From NCBI GenBank assembly GCA_031213475.1, contig JARUPZ010000017.1:5803548-5867547 (forward strand): DNA of 64,000 bases. Direction: 5' to 3'. Each line of letters starts with the position of its first letter. The first letter of the stretch is position 1. The notes under the pieces are model-generated. The model saw only the letters and a program-made list of their open reading frames with translations, was not told where the DNA came from and did not search any database. Made by a program: the position numbers and the translations under genes. Positions 1 through 11,400 of the stretch are shown piece by piece. Source of the stretch: Nereocystis luetkeana (Eukaryota; Sar; Phaeophyceae; Laminariales; Laminariaceae).

Positions 1-35
1 CCTGATTTCCTGAGGAATAACGCCTCCCGATGTAA

Positions 36-143
36 TATTACGGGGGACCATAGTTAATAGGACCTGTGGTATACATAAAAACCTATACATTTAATGATTT
101 TTACTAACAATATTTGGTCTTATTAACTACGGTTCCCCGTAAC
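36..143 (-). mobile_element. MITE-1 copy (110-bp inverted-repeat element)
   Basis: The ends are TATTACGGGGGACCATAGTT and a complementary CTACGGTTCCCCGTAA. The core carries the conserved ACTAACAATATTTGGTC block. It belongs to a family of ten copies in this window with no coding capacity. The orientation is defined by the ACCAAATATTGTTAGT core, read here on the minus strand. Confidence 0.8.
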
Positions 144-253
144 AGGAACAATTGTTCCCATACATCATGCGAACTATATCCCATGCACCAAATAAATGCA
201 GCTTCGCCGACGATATGGTCCCCTTGTTGGTGCGGTCACGTGGATATGTTTAC

Positions 254-549
<296 letters not shown>

Positions 550-1209
550 TAGGGGTTTCAGTGTATCCGTTATTTTATAGCCCGAAGGTGCAATTTTATG
601 CTGTTAACAGTAGCTGGAGCCAGCTTGCAGCACTTTCGGCGGTCAAAGGACACTTCGCACACTTGGGAAACATCCACACAGAAACAAGACGGATGCACCA
701 GACCAGTTTCGAACCCCACCCCAACCTCCAGCGGAGTGAACGACTCCCGCACACAACGTGTACCGTAACCCCCTCGCCCCATAGGACTCGTCGTACATTA
801 CTTCAGTGCAACCCCCCCTTACGCGCTCCCTGACCAATCAATGCCACGGTAGGTTGGTGCCTTATTCTCTGTGAACTTCTCGCATGATAAGCTCCCTATC
901 TCACTCGAAATATTACTTCGAAGGAGTGCGCCCAACTCGGCCGAGTTCTACATGCGCTACTACTTACTATTCCCAAAACAACGTGTGCTACAGCAGTAGT
1001 ACCACAATACTAATAATCGGTACTACTACTGTAAATAGTTGCTCACTTGAGGACTCCAGGAGCTCAACCGGGTCAGCAAAATTTAATGTTGCCTCAGAAG
1101 GCAGAAAAAAAGTGTAACCCCTACCACCACGGAATGAGTGCATTTTTATTTACTACCATGGTACCTGGTGCGCATTTTGAGACGTGCATATTACAATACC
1201 TGGTACATT
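550..1209. other. Interval without a recognisable gene
   Basis: The sequence is mixed and of ordinary complexity. I see no splice-bounded open frame. A CAGCAGTAGTACC cluster occurs near 990, and one exact TACCTGGTA lies at 1197. Confidence 0.5.
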
Positions 1210-1320
1210 ATTATTACGGGGGGCCATAGTTAACAGGACCAAATATTGTTAGTAAAAATGGTTAAACATACAGGTCTTATCCCTACCATAGGTCCTGTTA
1301 ACTATGGTCCCCCGTAGTAG
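1210..1320 (+). mobile_element. MITE-1 copy
   Basis: Terminal inverted repeats of about 28 bp (ATTACGGGGGGCCATAGTTA and its complement) enclose GGACCAAATATTGTTAGTAA. A second copy starts 37 bases after this one ends, and both are followed by AGTGGC, which hints at a local duplication. Confidence 0.85.
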
Positions 1321-1356
1321 TGGCCGTCTTTGTCGTGGCACAGATACGCATTATTA

Positions 1357-1467
1357 ATATTACGGGGGGCCATAGTTAACAGGACCAAATATTGTTAGTA
1401 AAAATGGTTGAACATATATTTTTCCATGTATACCACAGATCCTGTTAACTATGGTCCCCCGTAATAG
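1357..1467 (+). mobile_element. MITE-1 copy
   Basis: It has the same ends and core as the copy at 1210-1320, in the same orientation, with a few substitutions (TAACAGG for TAATAGG in the terminal repeat). This subfamily variant is shared by the two neighbours. Confidence 0.85.
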
Positions 1468-1924
1468 TGGCAAATGTCATGGCAGTCCCATCCAAGGCCA
1501 TCCATATGTCGCAGTGCCTTGTTCAAAGCCCACATTACATGTACATTGTGTGGCAGTGTGACAGCTGCTAGGGTCAGAACGGGGTGGGTCATTGTCACGG
1601 CACCACCTGCCATGGATAAACCAGACAACCACGCATCCGTTTTGGTTGGTGTACACCCGAATACTTTTTTACTGCTGCAGCGGTGTTTGCCTGTTTTTCG
1701 CCGCCTTTGATTATCTCCTTCAACCTTCTTGTGCAAAACGAAGGCCCTCCAAACCCACCCGCCGCGCATAATCTCCTCTTGCCACATGGTGGCGTTTAGT
1801 TGGTCTCTACTGCCGCTCTGCTTCTAGTCAGGCTGTGCACTCCACATGGACACTGGGCGTTGATAATTTTTCCTCTCCCCTACGTATCATGTTAGAATGC
1901 CTCTAAAACATGTGGAAACCCAGT

Positions 1925-2563
1925 CTAAGCTAAAAACACGCAACGTGTTGTGGATGACCACGGCCTAAGCTCAACAAGCGGCAGAGTGGAGGAGACCAGA
2001 GTCGAAGACATCGCTTCGTGGCGAAAAAAACAAGTACTGGATACACCTGGCGACGAGGCGTCGCGTTGAGGATTGCGGCACCCGTGAGAACCCCCAAGCT
2101 GTCCTCCCTTCCGTACAACCAAACTAGGGCTCTGCCTGGTACTCGTGAGGTGGCCGGCCTCAGGACTCACGTGCTCGTGCCTAGCACCTCCGGCTGTACG
2201 TCCTCTCAGCACCTGTGGCTCTGCCAGAGATAATCTTGCTGGTGAGACACGGTGCGCGATAAGTTCAAGCCTTGTGTACCTTAGGGTAGGGCTGGGCTCC
2301 TGCTGTAATGGAAGGTGGCTGGTGGTGCGGTCCAAGTTCGGTGGGACGGGTGACGTTGTTCGTGCTTTCGTGGCCCCTGGCACCCCCATACCAGGTATAT
2401 CGTGTATCATCCCCTGGGCACACGTCTCAGCACAGGATAGAGAGCAGTGCGGTTGGGCATCGCGATAAAGGCGGGGGGGCGGGGGGTGGGGGGAGTGGTC
2501 ATGTTGCTCAATAAGGAGGATAGACTTGTGTTGTGCGAGGTCGCGGGCTCGGTTTGTCGTCAA
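1925..2563 (-). CDS. Uncharacterised 212-residue open frame
   Basis: This is the longest open frame outside repeats in the first 7 kb (start at 2563, stop near 1925). It is rich in Ser, Arg, Pro and Thr, with a Cys pair (SLSCAETCAQ). I recognise no domain. The plus strand also shows a coding-like run, VEETRVEDIASWRKKQVLDT, at about 1993-2052 in a short frame without ATG, so the strand is undecided. It may be a degenerate mobile-element gene or chance. Confidence 0.2.
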   Translation of the reverse strand: MTTNRARDLAQHKSILLIEQHDHSPHPPPPRLYRDAQPHCSLSCAETCAQGMIHDIPGMGVPGATKARTTSPVPPNLDRTTSHLPLQQEPSPTLRYTRLELIAHRVSPARLSLAEPQVLRGRTAGGARHEHVSPEAGHLTSTRQSPSLVVRKGGQLGGSHGCRNPQRDASSPGVSSTCFFRHEAMSSTLVSSTLPLVELRPWSSTTRCVFLA

Positions 2564-3120
2564 CCTATGCTGCAGTACGTGAACATGATCCGTTAAACGC
2601 AGGCCAGGCCTATTTTACGTACGTACTGGTACACAGCAGTATTAATAGTAGGATGGCCTGCCCGCTCTCATCTCTCGTGCTCCCGTCAACGTGTCACGTT
2701 GCCTTTATGTAGTCATGTTTTGTGTGTGCAACAGCAGTACCGAATATGTTGCATGCGTGCATTAATTCAGTCGTCGTTGTCCGGAAGGGTAGCCCAGGTC
2801 GATGCGCCACGTAAGCCGAGCCCCTAGGCCCTCTGCACGGGGTGTTGGAAAGCTCTACACGTACCATTTCAGACTCAGCGTTGATTCGACTTCGATTATC
2901 CCTGAGACGGCCTCCTCACGGTAAATGGCGAGCTGATTAGGAGTGGGTCGAGTAGGTCTACAGCAGTAGTCGGTCTGTGTGTGATGTGTATGTGTGCACG
3001 ACTCGGGGTGTCTACTACTGTAGGTTTTGTGGTCGGCATTCTCGTGCGATGCACTCCCGACTCGTCCCATCTAGCGCAATCTGCAAGCACGTCCCAGCCC
3101 TGCCGCAGCCGCTTTTGCTC

Positions 3121-3167
<47 letters not shown>
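3121..3167 (+). repeat. (CTG)n microsatellite
   Basis: About 15 CTG units are present, read as poly-Leu, poly-Cys or poly-Ala depending on frame. There is no sign that it is coding. Confidence 0.9.
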
Positions 3168-3168
<1 letters not shown>

Positions 3169-3499
3169 AGATCATTTACGAAGGACGATTGAGATGCTAC
3201 CATATTGTATTCACCACCATAAGCGGCAATGTACGGACCGTTTGTGTGCTACAGTAGTAATAATAGTAATTGGTGGTAATGAGGCGCGACCTCAGTGCCT
3301 GCAGTAGTCGTATCTGCGATGCATCGTGCTGGGCGACTACGGATTACATACCAGGTACGTATCATGTTACAACAGTATGCTGAATCAACAAGAACAAAAT
3401 TTACGTAAGTGCGCGGTTGTTTGCATCCGTGATGTTTGGGCTCTTTTTTTTTTTTCAAGAAACCAAAAGTCGTCAGTAGCAGCACCAGACATGGCGGCA

Positions 3500-3930
3500 G
3501 CAGCAACAATAACAGCAGCAGCACCAGTAGGGCACACGAAGCCAGGGTCAGCATCGCTATACGCTCGGCTTGTCGGTCTAACCCTCCCTTGCACCCTTTG
3601 TGCTTGTACAGTCGTACTCGATTTATGTCCTATGTTTTCCTGCTTCCCACCTCGAAATTCCGCATAATAATTTGGAGACGAAAAATCTACAACCTGACAT
3701 GTCCAACAGAGAGATCTTCTCGTAGCAGACCACTGCTACTGCTGTACGACATCTACGCTGAGCTTCTCAAGCAGCGAAACAGCAGCAGCAGTAGGACACA
3801 CAAAGCCAGGGTCAGCGTCGCTCTACGCTCGGCTTGTCAGTCCAACCCTTGCACCCTTTGCACACGTGCCTAAACCACCTCGAAAGTCGGCATAATAATT
3901 TCGAGACGAAAAATGTACAACCTGGCATGT
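3500..3930 (+). repeat. Diverged tandem duplication
   Basis: AAGCCAGGGTCAGCATCGCT followed by ACGCTCGGCTTGTCGG (3540-3580) recurs as AAGCCAGGGTCAGCGTCGCT and ACGCTCGGCTTGTCAG (3803-3842). Both are followed by CACCTCGAAA and CATAATAATTTGGAGACGAA or a similar string. The repeat unit is about 255 bp. Confidence 0.75.
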
Positions 3931-3989
3931 CCGACACGAGCTTCTCGTGGCAGATGCCACCACTATTATACTACTGCCGTATGTCATTG

Positions 3990-4375
3990 ACAGCAGAGCT
4001 TCTCTTGCTTCTCCGTCCCCTCATCAGCAGGAGCGTGGGCCAGGCAATACCACCTTCAGCATGTCTTGAGACACGGCCCGAACGTTGCTGTGGGCAGGCA
4101 CATTCTGCCTACGAGTACACGTAGAGTCGTGGGTTTGGTTTTAAACAGTTTTACGTAGAAATCGAGAAACACAAACCGTTATAACAGGTGCGGCCACGCA
4201 CACTACTACACTTCCGTACCACATCTACAGCGGAGCTTCTCCTTCTTCTCCGTTCGTTCATCAGTAGTAGCAGGACGATGGGCCTGACAACACCACCTGC
4301 AGCATGTCTTGGGGCACGGCCCGAACGTTGCTGTGGACAGGCACAGCCTGCCAACGAGTACTCGTAGAGTTGGGT
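3990..4375 (+). repeat. Diverged tandem duplication, second pair
   Basis: CAGCATGTCTTGAGACACGG and CCCGAACGTTGCTGTGGGCA (4056-4100) recur as CAGCATGTCTTGGGGCACGG and CCCGAACGTTGCTGTGGACA (4299-4340). The unit is about 243 bp, close to the first pair, so the whole of 3.5-4.4 kb may be a degenerate tandem array. Confidence 0.75.
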
Positions 4376-4834
4376 TTCGTTTGGTAGAATTCCAAAAAAC
4401 AACAACCGTGTGATTTTTCACGGTTCAGTTGCTTTAAACCATGGCCCAGCCATCTCGCTACACACGTTGCCGCACCTAGCTCGACCGACTGGGGACGACT
4501 GATCACCGCAGCAGCACGAGAAAGTGTATGTTGTGTGTTTGCGTGCACAGAGCCCGCCGGGACTGGACTTGGTACCGTGTGCGTTGAGCGCGGTGGTCAA
4601 ACGTGGCCCAAAACCAATGTTGAATCACACACACATACAGAGAAACTCAAACCAAGGAACCCTACCCTCGTATACGATCCGTTATGAACAGGTTTTTTCC
4701 CCTTGGAAAACCAAGAAAACAAGGCTCGCGCTTCGCGCTCGCGCGCCTCATTCTAAATATGAAGACCAAACGGCCATTACATTGTGGCCTAGAGGGGTAG
4801 CACGCAAGATAACACCCCCCCCACCCCCTATTTT

Positions 4835-5361
4835 ATATATAGGTTTGGTTGGCGTCGGTTGGCAACGACACTGTAAAACATGCCGCTCACTACGTGAGCT
4901 AGACAACCAGGGTACCGTTTTTTTTTTGTTTGTTTTGGCGGTCGCCCACAGCTGGTTGTCGAGTTAGATCGTTTGTGCGAGGTGAACAACCTTTACTCCG
5001 CACAAGTGGGAATGATCGTATCACGGAGTGTTCAAGGTAAGGCACCCAAGAGGCAGTTACGTAGTACTCCCATTGCTGTCTCTGGAATTGCCTACACCGG
5101 AAATTAAATCGACTCATTGAAGCTGTCATCCATGTGCAAGTCCGCCTCACAAGCGGTTCTTAGTAGGATGCAGCTCACCCTTCATGCGACTCGCCGGGCA
5201 CCTCACGGCGCTTCGCGCTTGGTGCAAGCAATGTCTGCCTAGTCGGTGAAAACCCGACATGCTCCGTCCCGGCATTGTAGGGATGCGAGGGTCTATGGTC
5301 ATACGACTACGGCCATGCATGAGATCGAGTACATATCTCCTATCGAGTACACCCCCCCCCT
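4835..5361 (+). mobile_element. Poly-C-tailed retroposon-like element, long copy A
   Basis: It begins near TAGGTTTGGTTGGCGTCGGT after a C-rich tract and ends ATCGAGTACA followed by CCCCCCCC. Internal blocks are AGCTAGACAACCAGGGTACC, CACAGCTGGTTGTCGAGTTA, GCATTGTAGGGATGCGAGGG and TACGGCCATGCATGAGATCG. It is very similar along its length to 31905-32432. No protein is encoded. A 3' homopolymer suggests retroposition, but the tail is C, not A. Confidence 0.7.
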
Positions 5362-5475
5362 GGAACGAGTCTCGGAGCTGAGCTTCTCCGAAACGAAGAA
5401 GGGCGCACTGCACTTACTTCGTACGTATACGTAGCTAAAAATACGGGCTTTGAAAAGAACTCGACGAGATTTTTC

Positions 5476-5514
<39 letters not shown>

Positions 5515-6338
5515 CCGTATATATATAAATACCTCGCTCGGCGTTGGCACCTATATGCGTTCCCATTGCTCAGAAAACCAACCTCGCGCTTCGCTCTCGC
5601 GCGCCTCAGTGCCACCCGTGCTATGCGTCGTTATACTGATTCTGCATGTGTCAGACCATTACCGGCTGCCAGCAGTAGTACCAGGTACAGCAGAGTGATA
5701 CGAGGTGCATATGCCCCCATTGCCTAGCCTACGGTCTCGCGGGGCCAGAGTGCTTCTTTTTTTTCTCTGTTCAGGGTTGAAGGTTGCGCACTGCAGCAAA
5801 ACCCCACCCGTCCCTACAAAGCAACGTATGATATCTACAGGTTGCTGTGTGGGGTGTTTGGGGGATGAGCCGTCTGTAGTCTCATTGGCAGGATGGAGAG
5901 CTGTACGTACGTAGCCCAAACCCACGCTGAAATACCGCTGTTGTGCTCTCACCCTGAATCTAAGGGTGGTTTTGGTAGAATACTAACCCTGTTGGGCCCG
6001 CAGTACCGTTTTGGGGACAACTTACTCATAATTTGACTGGTGTGTCCCCACTACGAGACTGCTGTCCTGAAAGGGTTAAATGTACGGTACCGGTACCTGC
6101 TGAGTGTTATCTATTACCGATTAGTGTACTCGTATATGCTGCTGAGTACGTACTGAGTAGGAGTACAGAGGTAGCCGAAGCCATTGAGGCCACGTTGCAC
6201 TTCGTACCGTATTATTTTTCATAAAGCAACTGTTCGAGTACTTACGAACGAGTACGGAATGCCGAGTACGGCAGTACGGACGTAGGGGAAGCCGTTCGAG
6301 CCCCCGAGCCGCAGTTACAGCATGCGTCATGTGGCTGA

Positions 6339-6379
<41 letters not shown>

Positions 6380-7013
6380 TTGTGTACTCGATGAACCGTC
6401 ATTGTCTTTATATCTACGCGCCGAGGACCCCAGTGTGAATATTGCCGTGACAACAGTTGCAGCTGCGACGTAGCCTTGTCGTCTTCGTCTTCTCGAGTCG
6501 CGGCAGTCATGGTAGATAGGGCCATGGGGTGCTGCGGCAGAGCGAGAGAGGCGCAACCCACCACTTCGCAGCGGTACAGCAACTACAAGGCCGTTCGTTG
6601 CAGGTGTATCCGGTGTAGTATAGTATCGTGGTGATAGTACAGCAGCGCTCCTGCTTTTACATGGTGAGCTGCATGCATCGCAGGACGCACAGCGATCGTA
6701 CAACAACAGTGGAAGTGAAGCAATACCTACAAAACGCTCTTTCGTGTTTCTGGCTGCTCGGCATGACACGTCTGGTGCGATCATTGGTAGAGCACCGGCA
6801 CTTCTAAGGATCGAAAAATGTCCCCACCCATTAATCGATCAATCTCAAGACGGTAGTCCCGCCTAATGTTGGGCCTGTTTATCAATCAACCTCAAGACAA
6901 TCCTGTTGGGGGAAGCGTTGCATCCAAAATCAGAAACGTTAAGGTACTGTCCATTATTCCATTGCTTCGTTATCACACTGTAACTATACGCCCGATGCCC
7001 CATCCCTCCCTTA
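5362..7013. other. Interval without a recognisable gene
   Basis: It holds a (TA)n tract at 5478-5511, a diverged MITE-2 at 5991 and an (ACT)n tract at 6341-6377. No splice-bounded coding frame was found. Confidence 0.5.
5991..6077. mobile_element. MITE-2 copy (90-bp palindromic element), diverged
   Basis: It shows CCGCAGTACCGTTTTGGGGA, then ATTTGACTGGTGTGTCCCC and ACGAGACTGCTGTCCTGAAA. This matches the consensus ACCCTTTTAGGACCGCAGTC...GACTGCGGTTCTAAAAGGGT, with mutated ends. Confidence 0.6.
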
Positions 7014-7275
7014 GAAAACCCGACGTGCCCCCTCCGTCCCGGCATTGTAGGGACGCGAGGGTCTATGGTCATACGATTACGGCCATGCATGATATCGGGT
7101 GGACCCCCTCCCCCCCCCTTCGCGCTTGGTGCAAGCAATGCCTGCCTGGTCGGGGAAAACCCGACATGCTCCGTCCCGGCATTGTAGGGATGCGAGGGTC
7201 TATGGTAATACGACTACGGCCATGCATGAGATCGAGTACATCTCTCCTATCGAGTACACCCCCCCCCCCCCCCTC
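7014..7275 (+). mobile_element. Poly-C-tailed element, two 3' fragments in tandem
   Basis: Two 3' ends occur in a row. The first (7014-7115) carries GGCATTGTAGGGACGCGAGG and ends in C tracts. The second (7120-7275) carries GGCATTGTAGGGATGCGAGG and ends in more than 15 C. They lie just upstream of the proposed first exon and argue against coding there. Confidence 0.7.
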
Positions 7276-7315
7276 TACCCCCCCTCGCCCCAACGAAACC
7301 CCCCATTTCGCCTAC

Positions 7316-8416
7316 ATGTCCGCATCGCGTCACGGGCAGGTGAGGGCGCCGTCGGTAGCCCAACGCTTCTGCCGAGGCGAGATGGTTTCTCTCGACGCCA
7401 ACCCCGCGACCCGGGACGCATCCGCCGCTGGAAACCCCCGGAGGCGGCGGTGTCAATCTAACGGCGTCAATGTCCCCGCAACAACGCGGGGAGCGGTGGC
7501 GGCGGGTGGAGGGGGCGGTGGTGGCTCAAAGATGGGGGTGGTCCGTGTAGGCCTCGGGCTCTTGGCCATGGGCGACATCACACGAGCGTACGCGTCTCCC
7601 GCGTCGTCCCCGGCAGCGGTGGCGGCGTTTCCTATGGGGAGGGGAGATGACCGAAACGTCCCCTGTCGGCGGGGAGCAGTCGGCGTTTCGGAAGGTTGGA
7701 GAAGAGGTGGCGGCAGCGGTGTCCGTTTGGCGGGGGGGTTTGTTGCGCCCGGTGGCGTTTTTTCTGAGGGGCGACCGCGGATGCGTCGGAAGCGCTCGTC
7801 GGCGACGGCCTCGGTGCCATCCGCCCGCCCGGTGATGGTTCAGGCCCGGGACCAGCAGCGCCAGGAGGGGGGGCAGAGGATGATGTCCCGGCGGAGTGCC
7901 ACTGACGGCGGCGGCGGTGCCGCCGGCGTCGCTTCGGGCGCCGGGCCGACGATATCGGCCCGGGCGGGGGTAAGGATGAGCCCGTCCGCGCTCGGCGCGG
8001 CCGGGATATCCGCCGCTGACACTGCCGCTGATACCGGCTTCGAAACCGGCGCTGACACTGCCGCGGCGGGCGGTACCACCAACGGGGAGCTATCGTCTCC
8101 CGGCAAGCCGAGAGGTAAGGCGACGAACCGCGCTATCCGCGTCCCGGCAGCAGCTTCTGCGGAGGTGGGGGTGGGGGGGCGAGCGGGGGCGGCGGTGGCG
8201 ACGGCAGCGGCTGCCGCTGCTAAAGCGGGTGTCGGGGGAGCTTCTCCGAGTCGGAGGGGTGGAGTTAGCGGTGGCGGCGGCGGAGGCGGTGGGGGCGGGA
8301 GGGGAGGGGGGCGTCCTGCGGGGGTGCCCCTTGCGAGCGCCGGGAGCGGGAAACGGCTCGGAGTTATTCGGTCCGCGGAGGAGGGCGGGCTTGCCGGCAA
8401 GAGGGCTAAGGTTAAG
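7316..8416 (+). CDS. Probable exon 1: disordered Gly/Ala/Ser/Arg-rich N-terminus of the HAT protein
   Basis: An open frame runs from before 6866 to 8557. A donor (AAG|GTGAGG) after 8416 ends it in phase 0, exactly the phase exon 2 needs. The join reads ...[10 protein letters not shown] then [10 protein letters not shown], a natural entry into the first helix. I chose the ATG at 7316 because the sequence just upstream (7014-7275) is a dispersed repeat ending in poly-C, so coding is unlikely there. A start further in, or an acceptor and an upstream exon with a signal peptide, are equally possible. The content is low complexity, with Gly, Ala, Pro, Ser and Arg runs. The opposite strand is also open over 7840-8508, as expected of GC-rich DNA, so openness alone is weak evidence. 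A short AAFP stretch near 7620 recalls the heterokont plastid-targeting motif, but no hydrophobic signal peptide precedes it. Confidence 0.42.
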
Positions 8417-11400
8417 GTGAGGGAAAGGGACGCGGCTGGGTTTCTGAGATATGGTGAGGGAGGCGGTGGTGGTGGCGCCGGAGGGAGGTGTGGCAGGTGG
8501 TGTGGCACGACGGGCGGGGGGGGGGGGGGGGGGGAGGGGGGGGGGGGGGGGGGCTGAAGTCATGTTTGTCCTCGGTCAGCCACGCGAGGGCGCAAGCCAG
8601 AGGGTTGCATCTCAGCCGTGGTGTCCCCCTTATTTGGTTTGTTTTTTTTTTGCGGCTTTTTTTTTTTTTGTTCCGTTGTATCTATCACGGTGAGAGGGAC
8701 AGTACTAGCCTGTCTGCGGGTCTTAGGCCTTCGGTAAATATCCCTTACGCTGTCCTATACCTGGTATATACTAAGGGGTTCATTGTTTCGTGCGGCGTTT
8801 GAGGGCTGCTCAGAACAGCGCCCTTCACTAGCATGTGGAGCACGCTGGAACGACGGGCCAGACTGCCCTCCCGGCGAGAGCAATACCCTGGTAGTAGATA
8901 TCGACCCTGCGATTGCTTGCGCTGCCATTGCCATGCCATGACAGCACCGTCGGGTACTACGGTGCAGCAATCGCAGGGGGATACTCGTACAACAGATTTA
9001 AGTTGGTTGACACACGATACATGTTCATATGTGGGAGTGTGGTGGCGTGAGTTTTTACGAACTCCCTTCCGCGTGAGGATACAGAAAATCGAAAAAGAGT
9101 TGCTCGGTATCGACGCAGCGATCACCGTTTTTTTTTTTGGCGTCGAGGAGGTCGCTTCTGATGTATTCGTGCAAAGACCAAGTACAGTGTATGAAGCATA
9201 CACGGAGCAAAGCGCGACCGCGCCAATGTTGACGAAGCACTTCTAAGTGGCACCCGTATAAGCGACCACAAGCAAAACAAAACGAAGCAAGCCAAATAGC
9301 GCTATGGCATCGCTGAGACAGTGGGCGGGGAGAAGGGAGAGAAAGACTCGGGACGGAGGTCAAATAATAATTTTGAAGGGTGTTCTATTTTAGACGAGGT
9401 CGACGGAAAGCAGGCATTGATCTCTTTGGCAGTTGTCTCACGCCTGGTTCCCGTTTTCAGTGTATGAAGTTGCCCTCAGACCCCCCCCCTGCCGTGCAAC
9501 CACCGCCTTCCTGGTCGGTGAAAACCGGACGTACTCCGTCCCGACATTCTAGGGGTGCTATTAATAGGGTCTGTAGCCACACAACTGCGGCCGTGAATAA
9601 CATGAGCACCCCCCCCCTCCCCCTCCCCGCCTCCTGCCTTACGTGGCCAGTACGTTCAGTGCGTTGATGATGCGTGGGTGGTGCATAGGCCGTTTTGTCC
9701 GGAGGCGTTTTTTTCCAGGGAGGACGGGATGGGCGGGCAACGTCTGCTACAGACAGCAGTACCGTGCTAAGCTAGAGTCCAGCCTTGTTTTGTCTCGGTT
9801 TCCAGTCTTAATGGACGAAGCACGTCGGCTCAGAGATAAACGCGTCTCTCCACGCACGCGCTGGAGTGGAGAAGGGTCGGGGGCGGGGTGGGAGGGGGGG
9901 GGGAAGGTGGGAGGACTGGACGGAGGAGGAGGGAGCGAAGAAATGAGGGAGAAATGGAGGGTAGGAGGGAGATAAGTAACGAGGGGGGCTGGGAAAGCGA
10001 TAGAGAGGGAGGGGGGCAGGGGTGGAGGCGTTGATGTGAAGCCCGCCGATACAACGATGGTTGTGGTCGTACTCGCTGCGACCAGGTAGACACACTTCAG
10101 ACCCCCCGCTACACCGTCTGTTTCTTCTCCGGGTGCCCCCCCGCCAAGCGGTAGGAGGTAGACGACTCGCGCGACATAGAAATACAGGAACACTCACATC
10201 TTCTCGCCCCCTCGTACCCCTCCCGGTATCCCCCCCCGCCAGATGGCGGGGTCAAGTGTTTTATTTTCTCTCACATTCATCCCTCCCTTTCGCCCCGTGC
10301 CCCCCTCTGACACCCCTCGTAACCCGTGCACCCTCCGCTTTCCTTCAGGCGATGTACCTCCGCGCGAGGAAGCTGTTGCACGGAAGCCCGCCAGCCTGCG
10401 AGGAGGCGATCGACGTCCTGGAGCAGGTGAACACGAAGTGGAGAAGCGAAAACGCTGACCTTTGTCGCGGTAACGAAGGTTGCAACGGCAGCGGTTTTAG
10501 TTGCGGTAACGGCAACGGTAACGGTAACGGCAGCAGTAATTTTAAAGGTGGCGGTAACAGGAGCAGTAGCAGTGGCGGCGGCGGTGGAAGAGACGATAGT
10601 GACAGCGGTACTGGAAGCGGGGGCGGTAACAGGAGCAGTAGCGGTAGCGGAGGCGGCAGCTTAGGCGGTAACGGCAACGGTAATTTAAAGGTGGCGATAA
10701 CAGGAACAGGAGCAGTAGCGGAGGCGGTAGCAAAGACGATAACGGGTAGGGTAACGGCAGCGGTAATTTTGACGGTGGCAGCAACAGGAACAGCAGCAGC
10801 AGCGGAGGAGGTAGCAGAGGCGGCAGCTTAGGCGGTAGCGGCAACGGTAATTTAAATGTGGCGGTAACAGGAACAGCAGCAGTAGCGGAGGCGGTAGCAC
10901 AGGCGGTGACAGGAGCCGTATCGGTAACAGGAGCGGTAACGGTAACGGGAGCAGTAGCAGAGGCGGTATCGGCGACGACAACACACACGGTATCGGTAAC
11001 AAAGATGGGAAGATCAGTGGTTAGGGTGGCGATGCTATTTACGGGGGGGCATAGTTAATAGGACCAAATATTGTTAGTAAAAATTGTTAAATATATAGGT
11101 TTTTATGTATACCATAGGTCCTATTAACTACGGTCCCCCGTAATAGTGTTGGTGGCCCTTACTGCTGCCGGGGGTGGTGTGCTGTTGCTACTGTTTCATA
11201 CGTCGAGTAGATCATCTACAGATAGATCATGATCTAGATCATCTAGTTCATCACCTGCCGTTGCGAGAGGTTGTGCAGGACCTGTGCGCAGTAGATGATC
11301 CAACCCAGGAAACATGTGGTACTGTAGATCACGCAGATCGCTCGAGTCCCATCGGGGAACATGAGCTAGTATAGGTCACACTTGATCTAGATGATGACGC

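Larger units (their letters stand above)
2564..4815. other. Interval without a recognisable gene
   Basis: It holds a (CTG)n tract at 3121-3167 and two pairs of diverged segmental duplications at 3500-4375. I see no convincing exon. Exact TACCAGGTA occurs at 3349. Confidence 0.5.

Noticed and set aside
10427-10995. Gly/Asn/Ser-rich coding continuation of exon 2
   Set aside because: Ending exon 2 at 10426 gives a perfect TPR helix with exon 3. The continuation is a degenerate GGTAAC repeat whose frame drifts.
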